Positions 8,440-16,672 of a stretch of DNA of 48,439 nt are shown piece after piece (within the stretch, counting starts at the first letter, position 1; every line of letters starts with the position of its first letter). The stretch lies in contig CAMLIL010000039.1 of the NCBI GenBank assembly GCA_946480015.1, positions 1 through 48,439 on the forward strand. Direction: 5' to 3'. The stretch is from an uncultured Oxalobacteraceae bacterium (GTDB lineage Bacteria; Pseudomonadota; Gammaproteobacteria; Burkholderiales; Burkholderiaceae). The notes beneath the pieces are model-generated. The model searched no databases, was not told the DNA's origin, and worked only from the letters and a program-made list of their open reading frames with translations. The position numbers and the translations under genes are program-made.

Positions 8440-9936
8440 ATGGACTTTAGCATAAAAGCATACGACACAAAAAACCCCATCGCCTCGGCAAAAACCGGCT
8501 GCGTCGCGGTCGCGGTCTTTGAAAACAAGCAGTTATCGCAGGCCGCGCTGGGCCTGGATCAGAGCGGCGAGATCAGCGCCGCGCTCAAGTCCGGCGACAT
8601 CACCGGCAAGCCTGGTTCCACCCTGCTGCTGCGCGGCGTCGGCGGCGTGGCTGCGGCGCGCGTGCTGCTCGTCGGCCTGGGCAGCATGGACGCCATCAGC
8701 GAAAAAAGCTTCGCGTCGGCGGTCGGCGCCACCCTGAAGGTGTTCTCCACGCTCGGCGCGGCGGACGGCATTATCGCATTCCCGCTGACGGATGTGAAAG
8801 AGCGCGACGCCAGCTGGGCGGTGCGCTGCATCGTCACCGCGGCCCACGAGAGCGTATTTCGCACCGACGGCCAGAAGAGCAAGAAGGATCCGGCCCCGGC
8901 CGGCGTGCGCAAGCTGGCCATCGCCGCCCCCGCCACCGCGCAGCTCAAGAGCGCGCTGGCGCAGGCGATCGCGATCGCCAACGGCATGGACCTGACCAAG
9001 GAACTGGGCAACCTGTCGGCCAACGTGTGCACCCCAACCTACCTGGCCGAGACGGCCAAAAAACTCGGCCGCGACTTCAAGTTCGAGGTCGAAGTCCTGG
9101 AGCGCAAGCAACTGCAGGCACTGCGCATGGGCAGCTTCCTGTCGGTCACCAACGGCAGCGACGAGCCGCCCAAATTCATCGTCATCAAGCACCTGGGCGG
9201 CAAGCCGAAAGACGCGCCGGTGGTGTTGGTCGGCAAAGGCATCACCTTCGATACCGGCGGCATTTCGATCAAGCCGGGCGCCGCCATGGACGAAATGAAG
9301 TACGACATGTGCGGCGCCGCCTCGGTGCTGGGCACCTTCCGCGCCATCGGCGAAATGGGCTTGAAGCAGAACGTGATCGGCATTATCGCGGCCTGCGAGA
9401 ACATGCCGTCGGGCCGCGCCACCAAGCCGGGCGACATCGTCACCTCGATGAGCGGGCTGACCATCGAAGTACTCAACACCGATGCCGAAGGCCGCCTGGT
9501 CCTGTGCGACGCACTCACGTACGCCGAACGCTTCAACCCGGCCGCCGTGATCGACATCGCCACCCTGACGGGCGCCTGCATCGTCGCGCTGGGCCACCAT
9601 AATTCGGGCCTGTTCACGCGCTCGGACGACAAACACGAGCAACTGGCGGCCGACCTGCTGGCCGCCGGCAAACAGGCCGGCGACACCGCCTGGCGCCTGC
9701 CGATCGAAGAAGCCTACAACGAGCAGCTCAAGTCGAACTTCGCCGACCTGGCCAACATCGGCACGCCGGGCGGCGCCAGCGTCACGGCGGCCTGCTTCCT
9801 GGAGAACTTCACCCGCAAGTACACCTGGGCGCACCTGGACATCGCCGGAACCGCATGGAAGAGCGGCGGCGCCAAGGGCGCCACCGGCCGTCCGGTGCCC
9901 CTGCTGTCGACTTTCCTGATCAACCGCGGCCAGTAA
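8440..9936 (+). CDS. pepA: Leucyl aminopeptidase (M17)
   Basis: 498 aa from the second ATG. This cytoplasmic zinc/manganese exopeptidase removes N-terminal amino acids; some PepA proteins also bind DNA. The M17 signature NTDAEGRL is present, as are the metal-binding stretches [17 protein letters not shown] and [12 protein letters not shown] choose 8440 (MDFSIKAYD, similar to the known PepA N-terminus) because GGAG sits six bases before it; an in-frame ATG at 8428 has no such site. It is convergent with the lipoprotein gene at 9986. Confidence 0.96.
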   Translation: MDFSIKAYDTKNPIASAKTGCVAVAVFENKQLSQAALGLDQSGEISAALKSGDITGKPGSTLLLRGVGGVAAARVLLVGLGSMDAISEKSFASAVGATLKVFSTLGAADGIIAFPLTDVKERDASWAVRCIVTAAHESVFRTDGQKSKKDPAPAGVRKLAIAAPATAQLKSALAQAIAIANGMDLTKELGNLSANVCTPTYLAETAKKLGRDFKFEVEVLERKQLQALRMGSFLSVTNGSDEPPKFIVIKHLGGKPKDAPVVLVGKGITFDTGGISIKPGAAMDEMKYDMCGAASVLGTFRAIGEMGLKQNVIGIIAACENMPSGRATKPGDIVTSMSGLTIEVLNTDAEGRLVLCDALTYAERFNPAAVIDIATLTGACIVALGHHNSGLFTRSDDKHEQLAADLLAAGKQAGDTAWRLPIEEAYNEQLKSNFADLANIGTPGGASVTAACFLENFTRKYTWAHLDIAGTAWKSGGAKGATGRPVPLLSTFLINRGQ

Positions 9937-9953
9937 GCGGACATCGTTAATGG

Positions 9954-9975
9954 CGTCCTCGCGCAAGCGGGGACG
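9954..9975. repeat. REP-like GC palindrome, copy 2, between convergent genes
   Basis: Arms CGTCCTCGC (9954-9962) and GCGGGGACG (9967-9975) pair with one G-T wobble around the tetraloop GCAA. The right arm plus ACA matches the copy at 5685-5696. It lies between the convergent pepA and the lipoprotein gene, where it may end transcription from both sides. Confidence 0.55.
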
Positions 9976-9985
9976 ACAGGGTACG

Positions 9986-10432
9986 TCAGTAGACCGCGTT
10001 GCCGCTGGCGCCCTCGCCGCCCTGTTCGACCGCGTTACCGGTGCGGCGCATCATGACCGTCAGCGTCTCCGGATAATCGAAACCGGCGCCGGTACGTTTA
10101 TCGAGCAGGTAACCCAGGCCGGCGGTGGCGGCATTGCCCACCAGCGCGCTGGTGTTGGCCTTGGAAGCGATCACGTCCTGCCCTGAGCTCACCCCGCCCA
10201 TGCGGCAGTCGACGAACAGATTGCCGGCGCTCTTTTGCACCGTCACATGGCCCGGCGTGGTCACGAACCAGCGCCCGGCATCATTGGTGAGCACGCAGCC
10301 AACCCCGCCGATCTCGCGATTATTTTCAATGGTGCGTACCATCAGCACCTGCTGGGTCGATTCGCTGATCGTCGCGCAGCCACCCGCGGCGGCCAGCAGC
10401 GCCAACGCGCACGTGGTTTTCAAGCTTGCCAT
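9986..10432 (-). CDS. Putative lipoprotein of unknown function
   Basis: 148 aa. The N-terminus MASLKTTCALALLAAAGGCA is a signal sequence ending in a lipobox-like AGGC, so Cys19 is the likely lipidated residue. The mature part has one probable disulfide pair (GVGCVLTNDAGRWFVTTPG and LFVDCRMGG), followed by a Gly/Ala-rich stretch reading AATAGLGYLLD that resembles glycine-zipper segments. I do not recognise a named family. The upstream neighbour, also on the minus strand, is creA after 68 bases. Confidence 0.75.
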   Translation of the reverse strand: MASLKTTCALALLAAAGGCATISESTQQVLMVRTIENNREIGGVGCVLTNDAGRWFVTTPGHVTVQKSAGNLFVDCRMGGVSSGQDVIASKANTSALVGNAATAGLGYLLDKRTGAGFDYPETLTVMMRRTGNAVEQGGEGASGNAVY

Positions 10433-10500
10433 GTCTTCACCTGTTCAGTCCTCATCTCCCGTTTACGGCAGACTTGACGCGCTACTTGAACGATCCGGAT

Positions 10501-10974
10501 TTATTGAAGGGGAATCGGCTGGTTTGCAGGGACCGGCACGGCCGTGACGCTGTTCTTGGGACTGCCCTCGATCAGACGGTCGGCGTAGACCAGGTAGACC
10601 AGCGCATTGCGGCGCGCGTCGACCATGCGCACCACGCGCACGTGCTTGAAGAACACCGACGCGCGTTCGGTGAACACTTCTTCCTGCTTGGGGATTTTGC
10701 CGTTGAAACTGAGCGCGCCGACCTGACGGCACGCGACCGAGGAATCGGCCTTGTCTTCGGCCAGTCCGATGGCGCCCTTGATGCCGCCGGTCTTGGCGCG
10801 CGAGAGATAGCAGCTCACACCGGGCACGCGCGGATCGTCGAACACTTCGACCACCACCTTGTGATCGGGTCCGAGCAGCTTGAAGACGGTGTCGACCGAA
10901 CCAACCGTTTCGGCGCGCGCGCAGGCAGCGCCAACGACAAACAGGACGGATATGAAAACGGTGCTGATGCGCAT
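10501..10974 (-). CDS. creA: CreA family periplasmic protein
   Basis: 157 aa from the ATG ending at 10974, where a clear signal peptide starts (MRISTVFISVLFVVGAACARA, cut before ETVG). The mature protein shows CreA-family landmarks: VGSVDTVFKLLGPDHKVVVEVFDDPRVPGVSCYLSRAKTGG, conserved cysteines, and a C-terminal VRMVDARRNALVYLVYADRLIEGSPKNS. The biochemical role of CreA is unknown. The longer frame up to 11136 lacks a signal peptide at its start and is rejected. Confidence 0.9.
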   Translation of the reverse strand: MRISTVFISVLFVVGAACARAETVGSVDTVFKLLGPDHKVVVEVFDDPRVPGVSCYLSRAKTGGIKGAIGLAEDKADSSVACRQVGALSFNGKIPKQEEVFTERASVFFKHVRVVRMVDARRNALVYLVYADRLIEGSPKNSVTAVPVPANQPIPLQ

Positions 10975-11026
10975 GCGGGGCTCGCCAGGACAGGAGCGCG
11001 CGGGCTGCGCGCTTTGCGCCAGTGTA

Positions 11027-11215
11027 CTACGACACCGGAGCGAAACGCGGCACGCGCTGGCCGTTGACCTCGACCAGCTCGAAAAACACGGTCTTCGGAC
11101 GCGTCCAGATCGAACCGTCCGCTGCGCGGTAGACAATCATCTCCGACAGGTCCGACTCAAGCGTGGCCACACAAACGAGTTCGTAGAGGCCACCCTTGTA
11201 ATGCCGGAACTGCAT
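11027..11215 (-). CDS. DUF1653 domain protein
   Basis: 62 aa, a whole-protein DUF1653 domain: FRHYKGGLYELVCVATLE at the N-terminus and MIVYRAADGSIWTRP in the middle. The function of this small family is unknown. The start overlaps the stop of the upstream gene as TGATG, so the two are translationally coupled. Confidence 0.88.
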   Translation of the reverse strand: MQFRHYKGGLYELVCVATLESDLSEMIVYRAADGSIWTRPKTVFFELVEVNGQRVPRFAPVS

Positions 11216-11583
11216 CAGCCTTCCGACTTGTCTTCAGCCATGGCCTTCTGCTTCTTCTTCAGGCCCTGAATGACCTTCAACACGCCTTCGATGCCGGCGT
11301 CGTCGTCGAGATCGCTGAACGCGTCAAGCACCTCGTTGAGCACACGGTTGCGAACCGCGCTCTCATCGGGAGCAATCTGCTGTGGCGCCGCCGCGGCAGC
11401 GCTCTTCTTGGCCTCGATCGGCTTGGCCGCTGCTGGCGCAGCCGCCTTGCCATGTGCCAGCGCCGCCTGCCAGATTACCCAGCGGCGTTGCGTCTCGAAA
11501 ACCAGATACTCATCGGGTTTGTCTTCCCGGCGGCGGACGATGTGACCGTCACGTTGCGCCCATGCTTCAAATGCACTTCGCAT
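11215..11583 (-). CDS. Ala/Lys-rich hypothetical protein
   Basis: 122 aa. The N-terminal 45 residues (MRSAFEAWAQRDGHIVRRRE, then YLVFETQRRWVIWQAALAHG) resemble a short segment found in many proteobacterial and phage proteins of unknown function. A low-complexity Ala/Lys linker follows, then an acidic helical C-terminus (VLNEVLDAFSDLDDDAGIEG, ending DKSEG). It is the first gene of a two-gene unit with the DUF1653 gene and faces the original upstream region of xth. Confidence 0.65.
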   Translation of the reverse strand: MRSAFEAWAQRDGHIVRRREDKPDEYLVFETQRRWVIWQAALAHGKAAAPAAAKPIEAKKSAAAAAPQQIAPDESAVRNRVLNEVLDAFSDLDDDAGIEGVLKVIQGLKKKQKAMAEDKSEG

Positions 11584-11940
11584 TTTTTTCCTTTACAAAT
11601 GCTGTCATCGCACTTTAAGTAGTTGAAACGATAACGTTTCAAATAGTACCATCATTCAGGCAGATGCATATTATAAACAATGGGCTATCCGTACGTGTAT
11701 TTGTTAAATTCATACACATCAACCGATGGTGTCTCCAACAACAGTCAATTCCACTATATTACATTCTCCGTTATAAGAATGCAATTTTTAATTCCCCGTG
11801 GGTAACAATAGTATGAATCAGGCCGTTTGGCTAGCTTTTGTTACACCTTGCAACACATCCCGCCACAGTTTCGTCGGTTGCGCTTCACTCTTAGAGCGGA
11901 CATACTGGCGGACTGTTGCAATTTCACCACTAGGCCCTTC
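11584..11940. other. Chromosomal intergenic region that was originally upstream of xth
   Basis: This 357-base stretch has no protein gene I can support. It holds a perfect 7-base inverted repeat TGAAACG-ATAA-CGTTTCA (11624-11641) about 41 bases upstream of the minus-strand gene. It is AT-richer than the coding flanks. It runs straight into the orphaned first codons of xth at 11941, so it probably contains the native xth promoter, now separated from the gene by the inserted element. Confidence 0.6.
11624..11641. promoter_or_regulatory. Inverted repeat, operator-like
   Basis: TGAAACG and CGTTTCA form perfect 7-base arms around ATAA in the upstream region of the 11215-11583 gene. Regulator unknown. 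Confidence 0.4.
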
Positions 11941-11967
11941 ATGAAAATCGCTACCTGCAATCTCAAT
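11941..11967. mobile_element. attL: orphaned 5' end of xth
   Basis: ATGAAAAT-C-GCTACCTG followed by codons reading MKIATCNLN copies the start of the intact xth at 21236 (MKIATWNVN), with 23 of 27 bases identical. The longest shared central block, GCTACCTG (11950-11957), equals 21245-21252 and is the likely crossover region. After it the frame runs into element sequence and stops, so this is a remnant and not a gene. Confidence 0.8.
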
Positions 11968-12076
11968 AGGTGCTTCATTTCTATCCAGCAACAGTCAAAA
12001 TTCAGCACTTCCCCCAGTACAGCCACGCCGAGGTGTGTCATGTCTATTCAAAAATAGTCACCACATCGCAGGCAAG

Positions 12077-12116
12077 ATGGGTGGCTAGATGGGTAGCCAG
12101 TGCTAGAATGGGTAGC
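12077..12116. repeat. Three ATGGGTRGC repeats before the integrase, probable arm sites
   Basis: ATGGGTGGC (12077-12085), ATGGGTAGC (12089-12097) and ATGGGTAGC (12108-12116) lie directly upstream of the integrase start. The first two recur with the same 12-base spacing at 21160-21179 near the other end of the element. Position at both ends fits integrase arm-type binding sites; the last repeat ends two bases before the int start codon, so it could also allow autoregulation. Confidence 0.6.
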
Positions 12117-12118
12117 TT

Positions 12119-13342
12119 ATGGCCAAGACACTAATCAACGTACTTAACGACCTTCAACTCAAGCAGTTCATGAAGGGGAAAGACCCCATTCATGTTTGTG
12201 ACGGACAGAAGCTTTGGTTCACCCTATCCAAGGCAGGCACCGCCTCTTGGACCTTCGTGTATCGAAAAGACAACAAAAAGCACGAACTTACCATCGGGAA
12301 CTACCCAGAAATCGGGTTGAAGGATGCAAGAAATCTCGCGGCGGGCTTTCGTACAGCCGTTGCCCTCGGAGGCCACCCAGCCAAAGATAAGGCTGAGGGC
12401 AAGAGGCAGAGCAAAGCTATCGTATGGACGACCGCCACTCTAGCAGAGGATTACAGGAAGAAGCGTCTTGTACCGGGTGAAGAGTACGCTGAGAACACCG
12501 TCAAGTACCGCAACTACGATCTAGACAATGTGGTGATACCCCGACTGGGAAGACGCCCTGTAGCGGAAGTGACTGGGGCAGATGTTGTGCAAATGCTACT
12601 GGAGCAGGGTGATACCTGGACCATCTCCAAGCGAGTCCTTACCACAACGAAGAAGCTGTTCGACCACGCGGCGGGACTGAAGATCGTTACCACCAACCCA
12701 TGCGCCGGGATCGAAATACGGTCCCTGTTTGGCAAGCGCCCACCCGTCAAGACGCGGGTGATGCTATCCAATGACGATCTTCGCAAGCTACTAGCTGAGG
12801 TCGATACGCTTGGGACACAGAACAGTCTTGCGCTCCGCCTACTGCTGTTCACTTGCGTTCGAACAAGCGAACTTGTAGAGGCCGAATGGAAGGAATTTGA
12901 CCTTGCTAACGCTGTATGGGAAGTCCCCGATGAGAGAACCAAGACGCGGACAGGGTTTGTTGTCCCACTCTCCCCGCCAGTTGTGCAGTGGCTCGAAGAG
13001 CTTAAAGTGATATCAGGCGGATCACGCTATGTGTTACCCGCGAGGGACGAACGCCGGGACGGTAAGCCCATTACAACACGAACCTTGTGGGCAGCTATCG
13101 ACCGAGCCTTTGACGCTGGCCGACTGACCATGACAAAGTTCACGCCCCACGATGTTCGGTCAACTGGGAAAGGCCACATGGCGGAACTCGGCATTCCCGA
13201 TCACATCTCGGAGCTTGTGCTTGGACATGCATTGACGGGCATGCAGGCCATCTACGATGTTAGCAAGAAGATTCCGCAGAAGCGTGACGCATTGAACAGG
13301 TATGCTGAGTTCCTACTGAGCCTCGCTCCCGCAATTCAGTAG
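12119..13342 (+). CDS. int: P4-type tyrosine integrase
   Basis: 407 aa, the usual size for P4/DUF4102 integrases. An N-terminal DUF4102-type domain (about residues 1-90, with WTFVYRKDNKKHELTIGNYP) is followed by a SAM-like core-binding region and the catalytic domain. The catalytic set is readable: Arg248 in TCVRTSELV, a Lys near 274-276, His344-x-x-Arg347 (HDVR), His370 (LGHA) and Tyr379 (AIYD). It should recombine the element with the xth 5' end. No ribosome binding site is obvious because TGGGTAGC repeats occupy the leader. It looks intact. Confidence 0.95.
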   Translation: MAKTLINVLNDLQLKQFMKGKDPIHVCDGQKLWFTLSKAGTASWTFVYRKDNKKHELTIGNYPEIGLKDARNLAAGFRTAVALGGHPAKDKAEGKRQSKAIVWTTATLAEDYRKKRLVPGEEYAENTVKYRNYDLDNVVIPRLGRRPVAEVTGADVVQMLLEQGDTWTISKRVLTTTKKLFDHAAGLKIVTTNPCAGIEIRSLFGKRPPVKTRVMLSNDDLRKLLAEVDTLGTQNSLALRLLLFTCVRTSELVEAEWKEFDLANAVWEVPDERTKTRTGFVVPLSPPVVQWLEELKVISGGSRYVLPARDERRDGKPITTRTLWAAIDRAFDAGRLTMTKFTPHDVRSTGKGHMAELGIPDHISELVLGHALTGMQAIYDVSKKIPQKRDALNRYAEFLLSLAPAIQ

Positions 13343-13484
13343 CAGCCCCTCCCTGCCACGCTATGCTACACAGGGCAGCACCCGGTAACAGCAGTCTGAA
13401 CTACCCCGCCGGGTGTTAAACAAACGCGCGTGTGCCCTTCTTAGTTCTTGGCGTAGTTTAATTTACAGGCTCAAACGTGCTGAA

Positions 13485-13512
13485 TTGACAATTATTGCCA
13501 CCAAGTTATACC
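13485..13512 (+). promoter_or_regulatory. Candidate sigma-70 promoter 1
   Basis: TTGACA, 16-base spacer, TATACC. The -35 box lies inside the left arm (ATTGACAAT) of an inverted repeat whose right arm is at 13529-13537, so a regulator bound there would block it. Confidence 0.5.
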
Positions 13513-13597
13513 TCCCGTGTTTACAAGGATTGTCAATGCGATTTTCCTTGCGCTCACTGCCAGAAAGTGTCATACTATAGGGTTGCAGTGCGAATAC

Positions 13598-13626
13598 TTG
13601 ACAGATAGCATTGTTTCTGATAGAAT
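13598..13626 (+). promoter_or_regulatory. Candidate sigma-70 promoter 2
   Basis: TTGACA, 17-base spacer, TAGAAT: a perfect -35, optimal spacing and a good -10. It would drive the gene series beginning at 13765 with a leader of about 130 bases. Confidence 0.65.
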
Positions 13627-13764
13627 GCTACATATCACCACTGCTTGCAACGTTAACCGCTTCATCCGAAGCACTCAATAACTTGCAACCCGGCTCCCCT
13701 CTCGCCGGTTAGTGACTCCCAATCAAATTAATAACCCTTACTTTAAAAGGACTCTGCACGCCTA

Positions 13765-13980
13765 ATGCAAACAAATAGACCACCTTCGTTCAGTGGAAAG
13801 CTTAAAGAGGATGATTTTTACATCAGTATCAATGGAGTAGTTCGTACTCTAAGGCCCTACACTTCGCTGTCGCAAATTGCGGCCCATCTTCAACGTATGG
13901 AATTTAGAACAGCTTCCGGGCTGGACTGGAGTAAATCTAGACTCGCCGGTTACATTCGGAATCAACCCGACCTTAAATAA
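13765..13980 (+). CDS. Small hypothetical protein of the element
   Basis: 71 aa, no family recognised. It is a basic, compact protein with a segment SLSQIAAHLQRMEFRTASGLDWSKSRLAGYIR that could form a helix-turn-helix-like or recombinase-linked small domain (recombinase and Rep genes often carry similar LN...G..WS...V..ll stretches). It is the first gene after the promoters, 23 bases before the next gene. A DNA-binding role is only a guess. Confidence 0.55.
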   Translation: MQTNRPPSFSGKLKEDDFYISINGVVRTLRPYTSLSQIAAHLQRMEFRTASGLDWSKSRLAGYIRNQPDLK

Positions 13981-14003
13981 CATCACACATAAAGGAAATT
14001 CAC

Positions 14004-14450
14004 ATGGCAACACAGAAAATAGAAACACCAGAAACACCAGAAGTCCAAAGTCAAGAACCCACACATGTAAATGGAAAACCGTTCGAGATTAAGATCGCTG
14101 CAGTTTGTCATGCAGCATTTGAGGAAGCCGTAGTTCATGCGAGAAATGGTTACACCTTCTCAGGCGGACCAATCGAAATCGCAAGCAACGGATGGGCATT
14201 TTTCAGTATGGTCCAAGGAAGTCCGAACGACTACGCAATTATGAAAGCCAAGGAATCGGTCACTTTCAGCCTCGAACAGGAGGAACGTGACTATCGCAAG
14301 GATGTAGAGGCCGCTGCTAAGCGCCTCGTAGAGCAGCAGAAACGCGAAGAAATCGCGAAGCTAGTAGCCGAAGAGGTTGCTGCTCACGAAGAGAAAATCA
14401 AAGCATTAGAGAAGAAAAAAGCAGCAGTACTTGCAACGCTTAACACGTAA
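14004..14450 (+). CDS. Hypothetical protein with C-terminal coiled coil
   Basis: 148 aa, start supported by AAAGGA seven bases upstream. The N-terminal 30 residues are Pro/Thr/Glu-rich and probably disordered. The middle (residues 35-85) is a compact domain with AAVCHAAFEEAVVHARNGYTF. The last 60 residues are strongly charged with a heptad-like pattern (EERDYRKDVEAAAKRLVEQQ onward, ending EKKKAAVLATLNT), so a coiled coil is likely. No known family recognised. Confidence 0.6.
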   Translation: MATQKIETPETPEVQSQEPTHVNGKPFEIKIAAVCHAAFEEAVVHARNGYTFSGGPIEIASNGWAFFSMVQGSPNDYAIMKAKESVTFSLEQEERDYRKDVEAAAKRLVEQQKREEIAKLVAEEVAAHEEKIKALEKKKAAVLATLNT

Positions 14451-14594
14451 TTCCCCATCAGCCTTCCTGATCGGGAAGCGCGTCTGCCTTTAACGGCACA
14501 GTAAACAACAACGAATTCGCAGTCGATCTTGATCGTACAAATTATTGTGCTGGCTAACTTCGTCTGCGGGCTCATAATTAACAAAAGGACAATA

Positions 14595-14840
14595 ATGCAA
14601 AATCGCACATATACACCAGACCGCTTTAGTAGCGAGATTAGTTTTCCTCGTCGCAAATTCGTAGAGGGGACCACACGCCAGCGTGTACGCGTAGGTAATG
14701 GCGGCGAACTAGACCGTCAGATGGTGTACCTGAAACCGGAAACATGGGACGCACTAGGACGCATCGCCAAGGCACAGAACGTAAGCGGCTCCATCGTAAT
14801 TGAGCGGCTGATCAATCTAGTATCCGAGCACTACAAGTAA
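14595..14840 (+). CDS. Ribbon-helix-helix-like protein
   Basis: 81 aa from the ATG preceded by AAAGGAC. The C-terminal half (QMVYLKPETWDALGRIAKAQ, then NVSGSIVIERLINLVSEHYK) has the strand followed by two helices expected of ribbon-helix-helix DNA-binding proteins, such as plasmid copy-control or relaxosome accessory proteins. It sits just before an AT-rich stretch and the Rep gene, so a role in Rep control or origin binding is plausible. The family call is from pattern only. Confidence 0.6.
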   Translation: MQNRTYTPDRFSSEISFPRRKFVEGTTRQRVRVGNGGELDRQMVYLKPETWDALGRIAKAQNVSGSIVIERLINLVSEHYK

Positions 14841-15086
14841 TCCCGCACTCGACGAGTTACAGAAAATATAAGCAGTGGCATCGAAGCAATTTTCCCTATG
14901 AAATCAACGACCTAGATAATTTGTACGGTATCACAAGGATTGTCAACATTCATATCGTCTGCCATAGGGGAAAAGCCCTTCGCTACACCACAGCAAACAA
15001 AATTGATTAAAGATAAGTTATATAGAGTTAACTAAAGCATACTAAGTAATCTAATATAACCAAAGACATACTAAGGACATGAAAGA
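14841..15086. other. AT-rich stretch before rep, candidate replication origin
   Basis: About 245 bases, the most AT-rich part of the element, directly upstream of the putative Rep gene. It contains two direct CATACTAAG repeats (15038-15046 and 15067-15075) and a copy of ACAAGGATTGTCAA (14933-14946) that also occurs at 13523-13536. No nick site can be assigned by eye. Confidence 0.4.
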
Positions 15087-16091
15087 ATGACCAAGAAGTT
15101 AGAAACAGACATTCATCGTGCTAACGGTGGAAACCATAGCCCTGTCAACTACCGTAAGGCTATGAATATGCTAACTACTCACCCCTACTCTAATGGACGA
15201 CTCTACCACATCGTATTCACTCACTCGGAAGATCGTACGGTCTACCGTAAGGCTGTGGAACTGCTGTGTAAGGAATTGAGAGCCAGAGGAATGCCCTGTC
15301 GGTACAAAGCATGTTACGAGCTAGACAAGTTCAAGCGATTTCACAAGCATGTATTTATCCTCATCGAAGCAAAGGACTGTGACCCTGACACCCTAATCCA
15401 TTTCAAAGAGGGTGACTGGTTTACTGAAATGACTAAGGAACTAGGTATTCAATTCAAGATTGCTGAGCCAACTAATGAGATTCATCGAGTAGCCGGTAAA
15501 CAGGTCAACTATGCGTATGTACCGAAGAAGGCAGGAGTAAAGCTCGACAACTGCCTAGTCTGGATATCCTACCTGACAAAAGTTCGTAGCAAGGCTGGCG
15601 TAATAGGCCAGATTTATACCGGCAGCACTAACCGTGAGCCTAAACGAAAAGAAGATTCAATGCTTAATAGCTCCACAATCGATTTTAAGACCCCTCAGAG
15701 CGATTCTAGCAAAGTTTTAATAGCGAGCCCTACCCAACACAATAAAACGCCTCTAAAGCCCGCTAATCAAGCCCTAGCAGTATCGCACAATAAGGATAAG
15801 GACGTAATGCTTACATCAAGCCAGAATTACCTATGCTCTATCTATGAGCAATGCATCGATAACGATATGGACGTAGAGTCCATCCGACTACACCTAATTA
15901 ATAATGGGGTACCCAAGAGTCTCACTCAGATTAAATTCGATCTGGATGTGGTGTACTCATTCACAGGGTATTTCGATAGTCATCCAGCGCCATCTAAGCA
16001 GTCGGTAGACGAATTCGACAAGCTGGTGAGTCAATCTGGTATCCGGTCCAGACAGCGAGAGCTAGCTAGTAGCAGTTGTATTAACATTTAA
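15087..16091 (+). CDS. Putative rolling-circle-type (HUH) replication protein
   Basis: 334 aa. The N-terminal 150 residues read like a phage/plasmid HUH endonuclease: LYHIVFTHSED, then CYELDKFKRFHKHVFILIEA with a His86-Lys-His88 pair followed by hydrophobic residues, then KQVNYAYVPKKAG with Tyr142/Tyr144 and Lys147 in the place of the catalytic Tyr-x3-Lys of inovirus Gp2/Rep-like proteins. The residue between the two His is Lys rather than hydrophobic, so the match is imperfect. The C-terminal half is Ser/Lys-rich and unrecognised. The AT-rich upstream region and small DNA-binding neighbours support a replication role. Confidence 0.55.
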   Translation: MTKKLETDIHRANGGNHSPVNYRKAMNMLTTHPYSNGRLYHIVFTHSEDRTVYRKAVELLCKELRARGMPCRYKACYELDKFKRFHKHVFILIEAKDCDPDTLIHFKEGDWFTEMTKELGIQFKIAEPTNEIHRVAGKQVNYAYVPKKAGVKLDNCLVWISYLTKVRSKAGVIGQIYTGSTNREPKRKEDSMLNSSTIDFKTPQSDSSKVLIASPTQHNKTPLKPANQALAVSHNKDKDVMLTSSQNYLCSIYEQCIDNDMDVESIRLHLINNGVPKSLTQIKFDLDVVYSFTGYFDSHPAPSKQSVDEFDKLVSQSGIRSRQRELASSSCINI

Positions 16092-16108
16092 AAATAACTA
16101 AGGAAATA

Positions 16109-16312
16109 ATGAAAGATTCACTGAAACGCAACCCGAAGCCTACCCCGGCTCCCAAGCCTCCAAAGGCTGTCCCAGCACTACCAGCCTCAGAGAAGGCTAC
16201 GCCTGCCCCACAGAAGGATGAGCCAGTGGCACAACCCGGTGCATACAATCCGAAGCCTGCTAACGCTGCGTATGTCCTGGCTGAGATGTTGAAACTGACT
16301 CGTAAGCGATAA
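16109..16312 (+). CDS. Small Pro/Lys-rich hypothetical protein
   Basis: 67 aa with AAGGAAATA just before the ATG. Roughly residues 8-50 are Pro/Ala/Lys-rich and probably disordered; the last 17 residues (ANAAYVLAEMLKLTRKR) could form one basic helix. No family recognised. It follows rep by 17 bases and is likely co-transcribed with it. Confidence 0.5.
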   Translation: MKDSLKRNPKPTPAPKPPKAVPALPASEKATPAPQKDEPVAQPGAYNPKPANAAYVLAEMLKLTRKR

Positions 16313-16349
16313 CGCTCCGCCCGACCGCAGGGAAAGACCATCGTCGTCT

Positions 16350-16613
16350 CTACAACCCCGCTTCCCTCATCAGTTCTTCTACGGTGACATTCAGAGTTCT
16401 AGCAATCTTCACCAGCAGTAGAACCGTAATCTGATTCTGGCCTCTCTCGATCCTACCGAAATGGCTTCGGTCGATCCCGGCACGCTCGGAAAACTCCTGT
16501 TGTGACAGGCCCGCCGCCGCCCTTGCGCGTTGAATTGCCTCCCCCAGTGCAACTAGGGCAGGGTCATCCTTGTTTGGCGAGAGATTGGGCATAGCAGCAT
16601 CGTCGGGGCGCAT
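16350..16613 (-). CDS. XRE-family transcriptional regulator
   Basis: 87 aa; an internal ATG at 16592 is an alternative start. A classic Cro/C1-type helix-turn-helix spans about residues 22-80 (LGEAIQRARAAAGLSQQEFS, ERAGIDRSHFGRIERGQNQI, then LLVKIARTLNVTVEELM). It is the only regulator-like gene of the element apart from the excisionase and points away from the lipoprotein gene. A role as the element's repressor is likely but inferred. Confidence 0.85.
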   Translation of the reverse strand: MRPDDAAMPNLSPNKDDPALVALGEAIQRARAAAGLSQQEFSERAGIDRSHFGRIERGQNQITVLLLVKIARTLNVTVEELMREAGL

Positions 16614-16672
16614 GGTACACTCATCAACGGGTCATGAACCTCTTTCCTTACAACAACAAACTAGGGTAAACA

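Larger units (their letters stand above)
13343..13764. other. Noncoding stretch with two sigma-70-type promoters
   Basis: No gene is seen in these 422 bases between the integrase and the small ORF cluster. The stretch holds two promoter-like sequences reading right (13485-13512 and 13598-13626) and a 9-base inverted repeat ATTGACAAT/ATTGTCAAT (13484-13492 and 13529-13537) that brackets the first promoter. It looks like the control region for the replication genes that follow. Confidence 0.55.
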
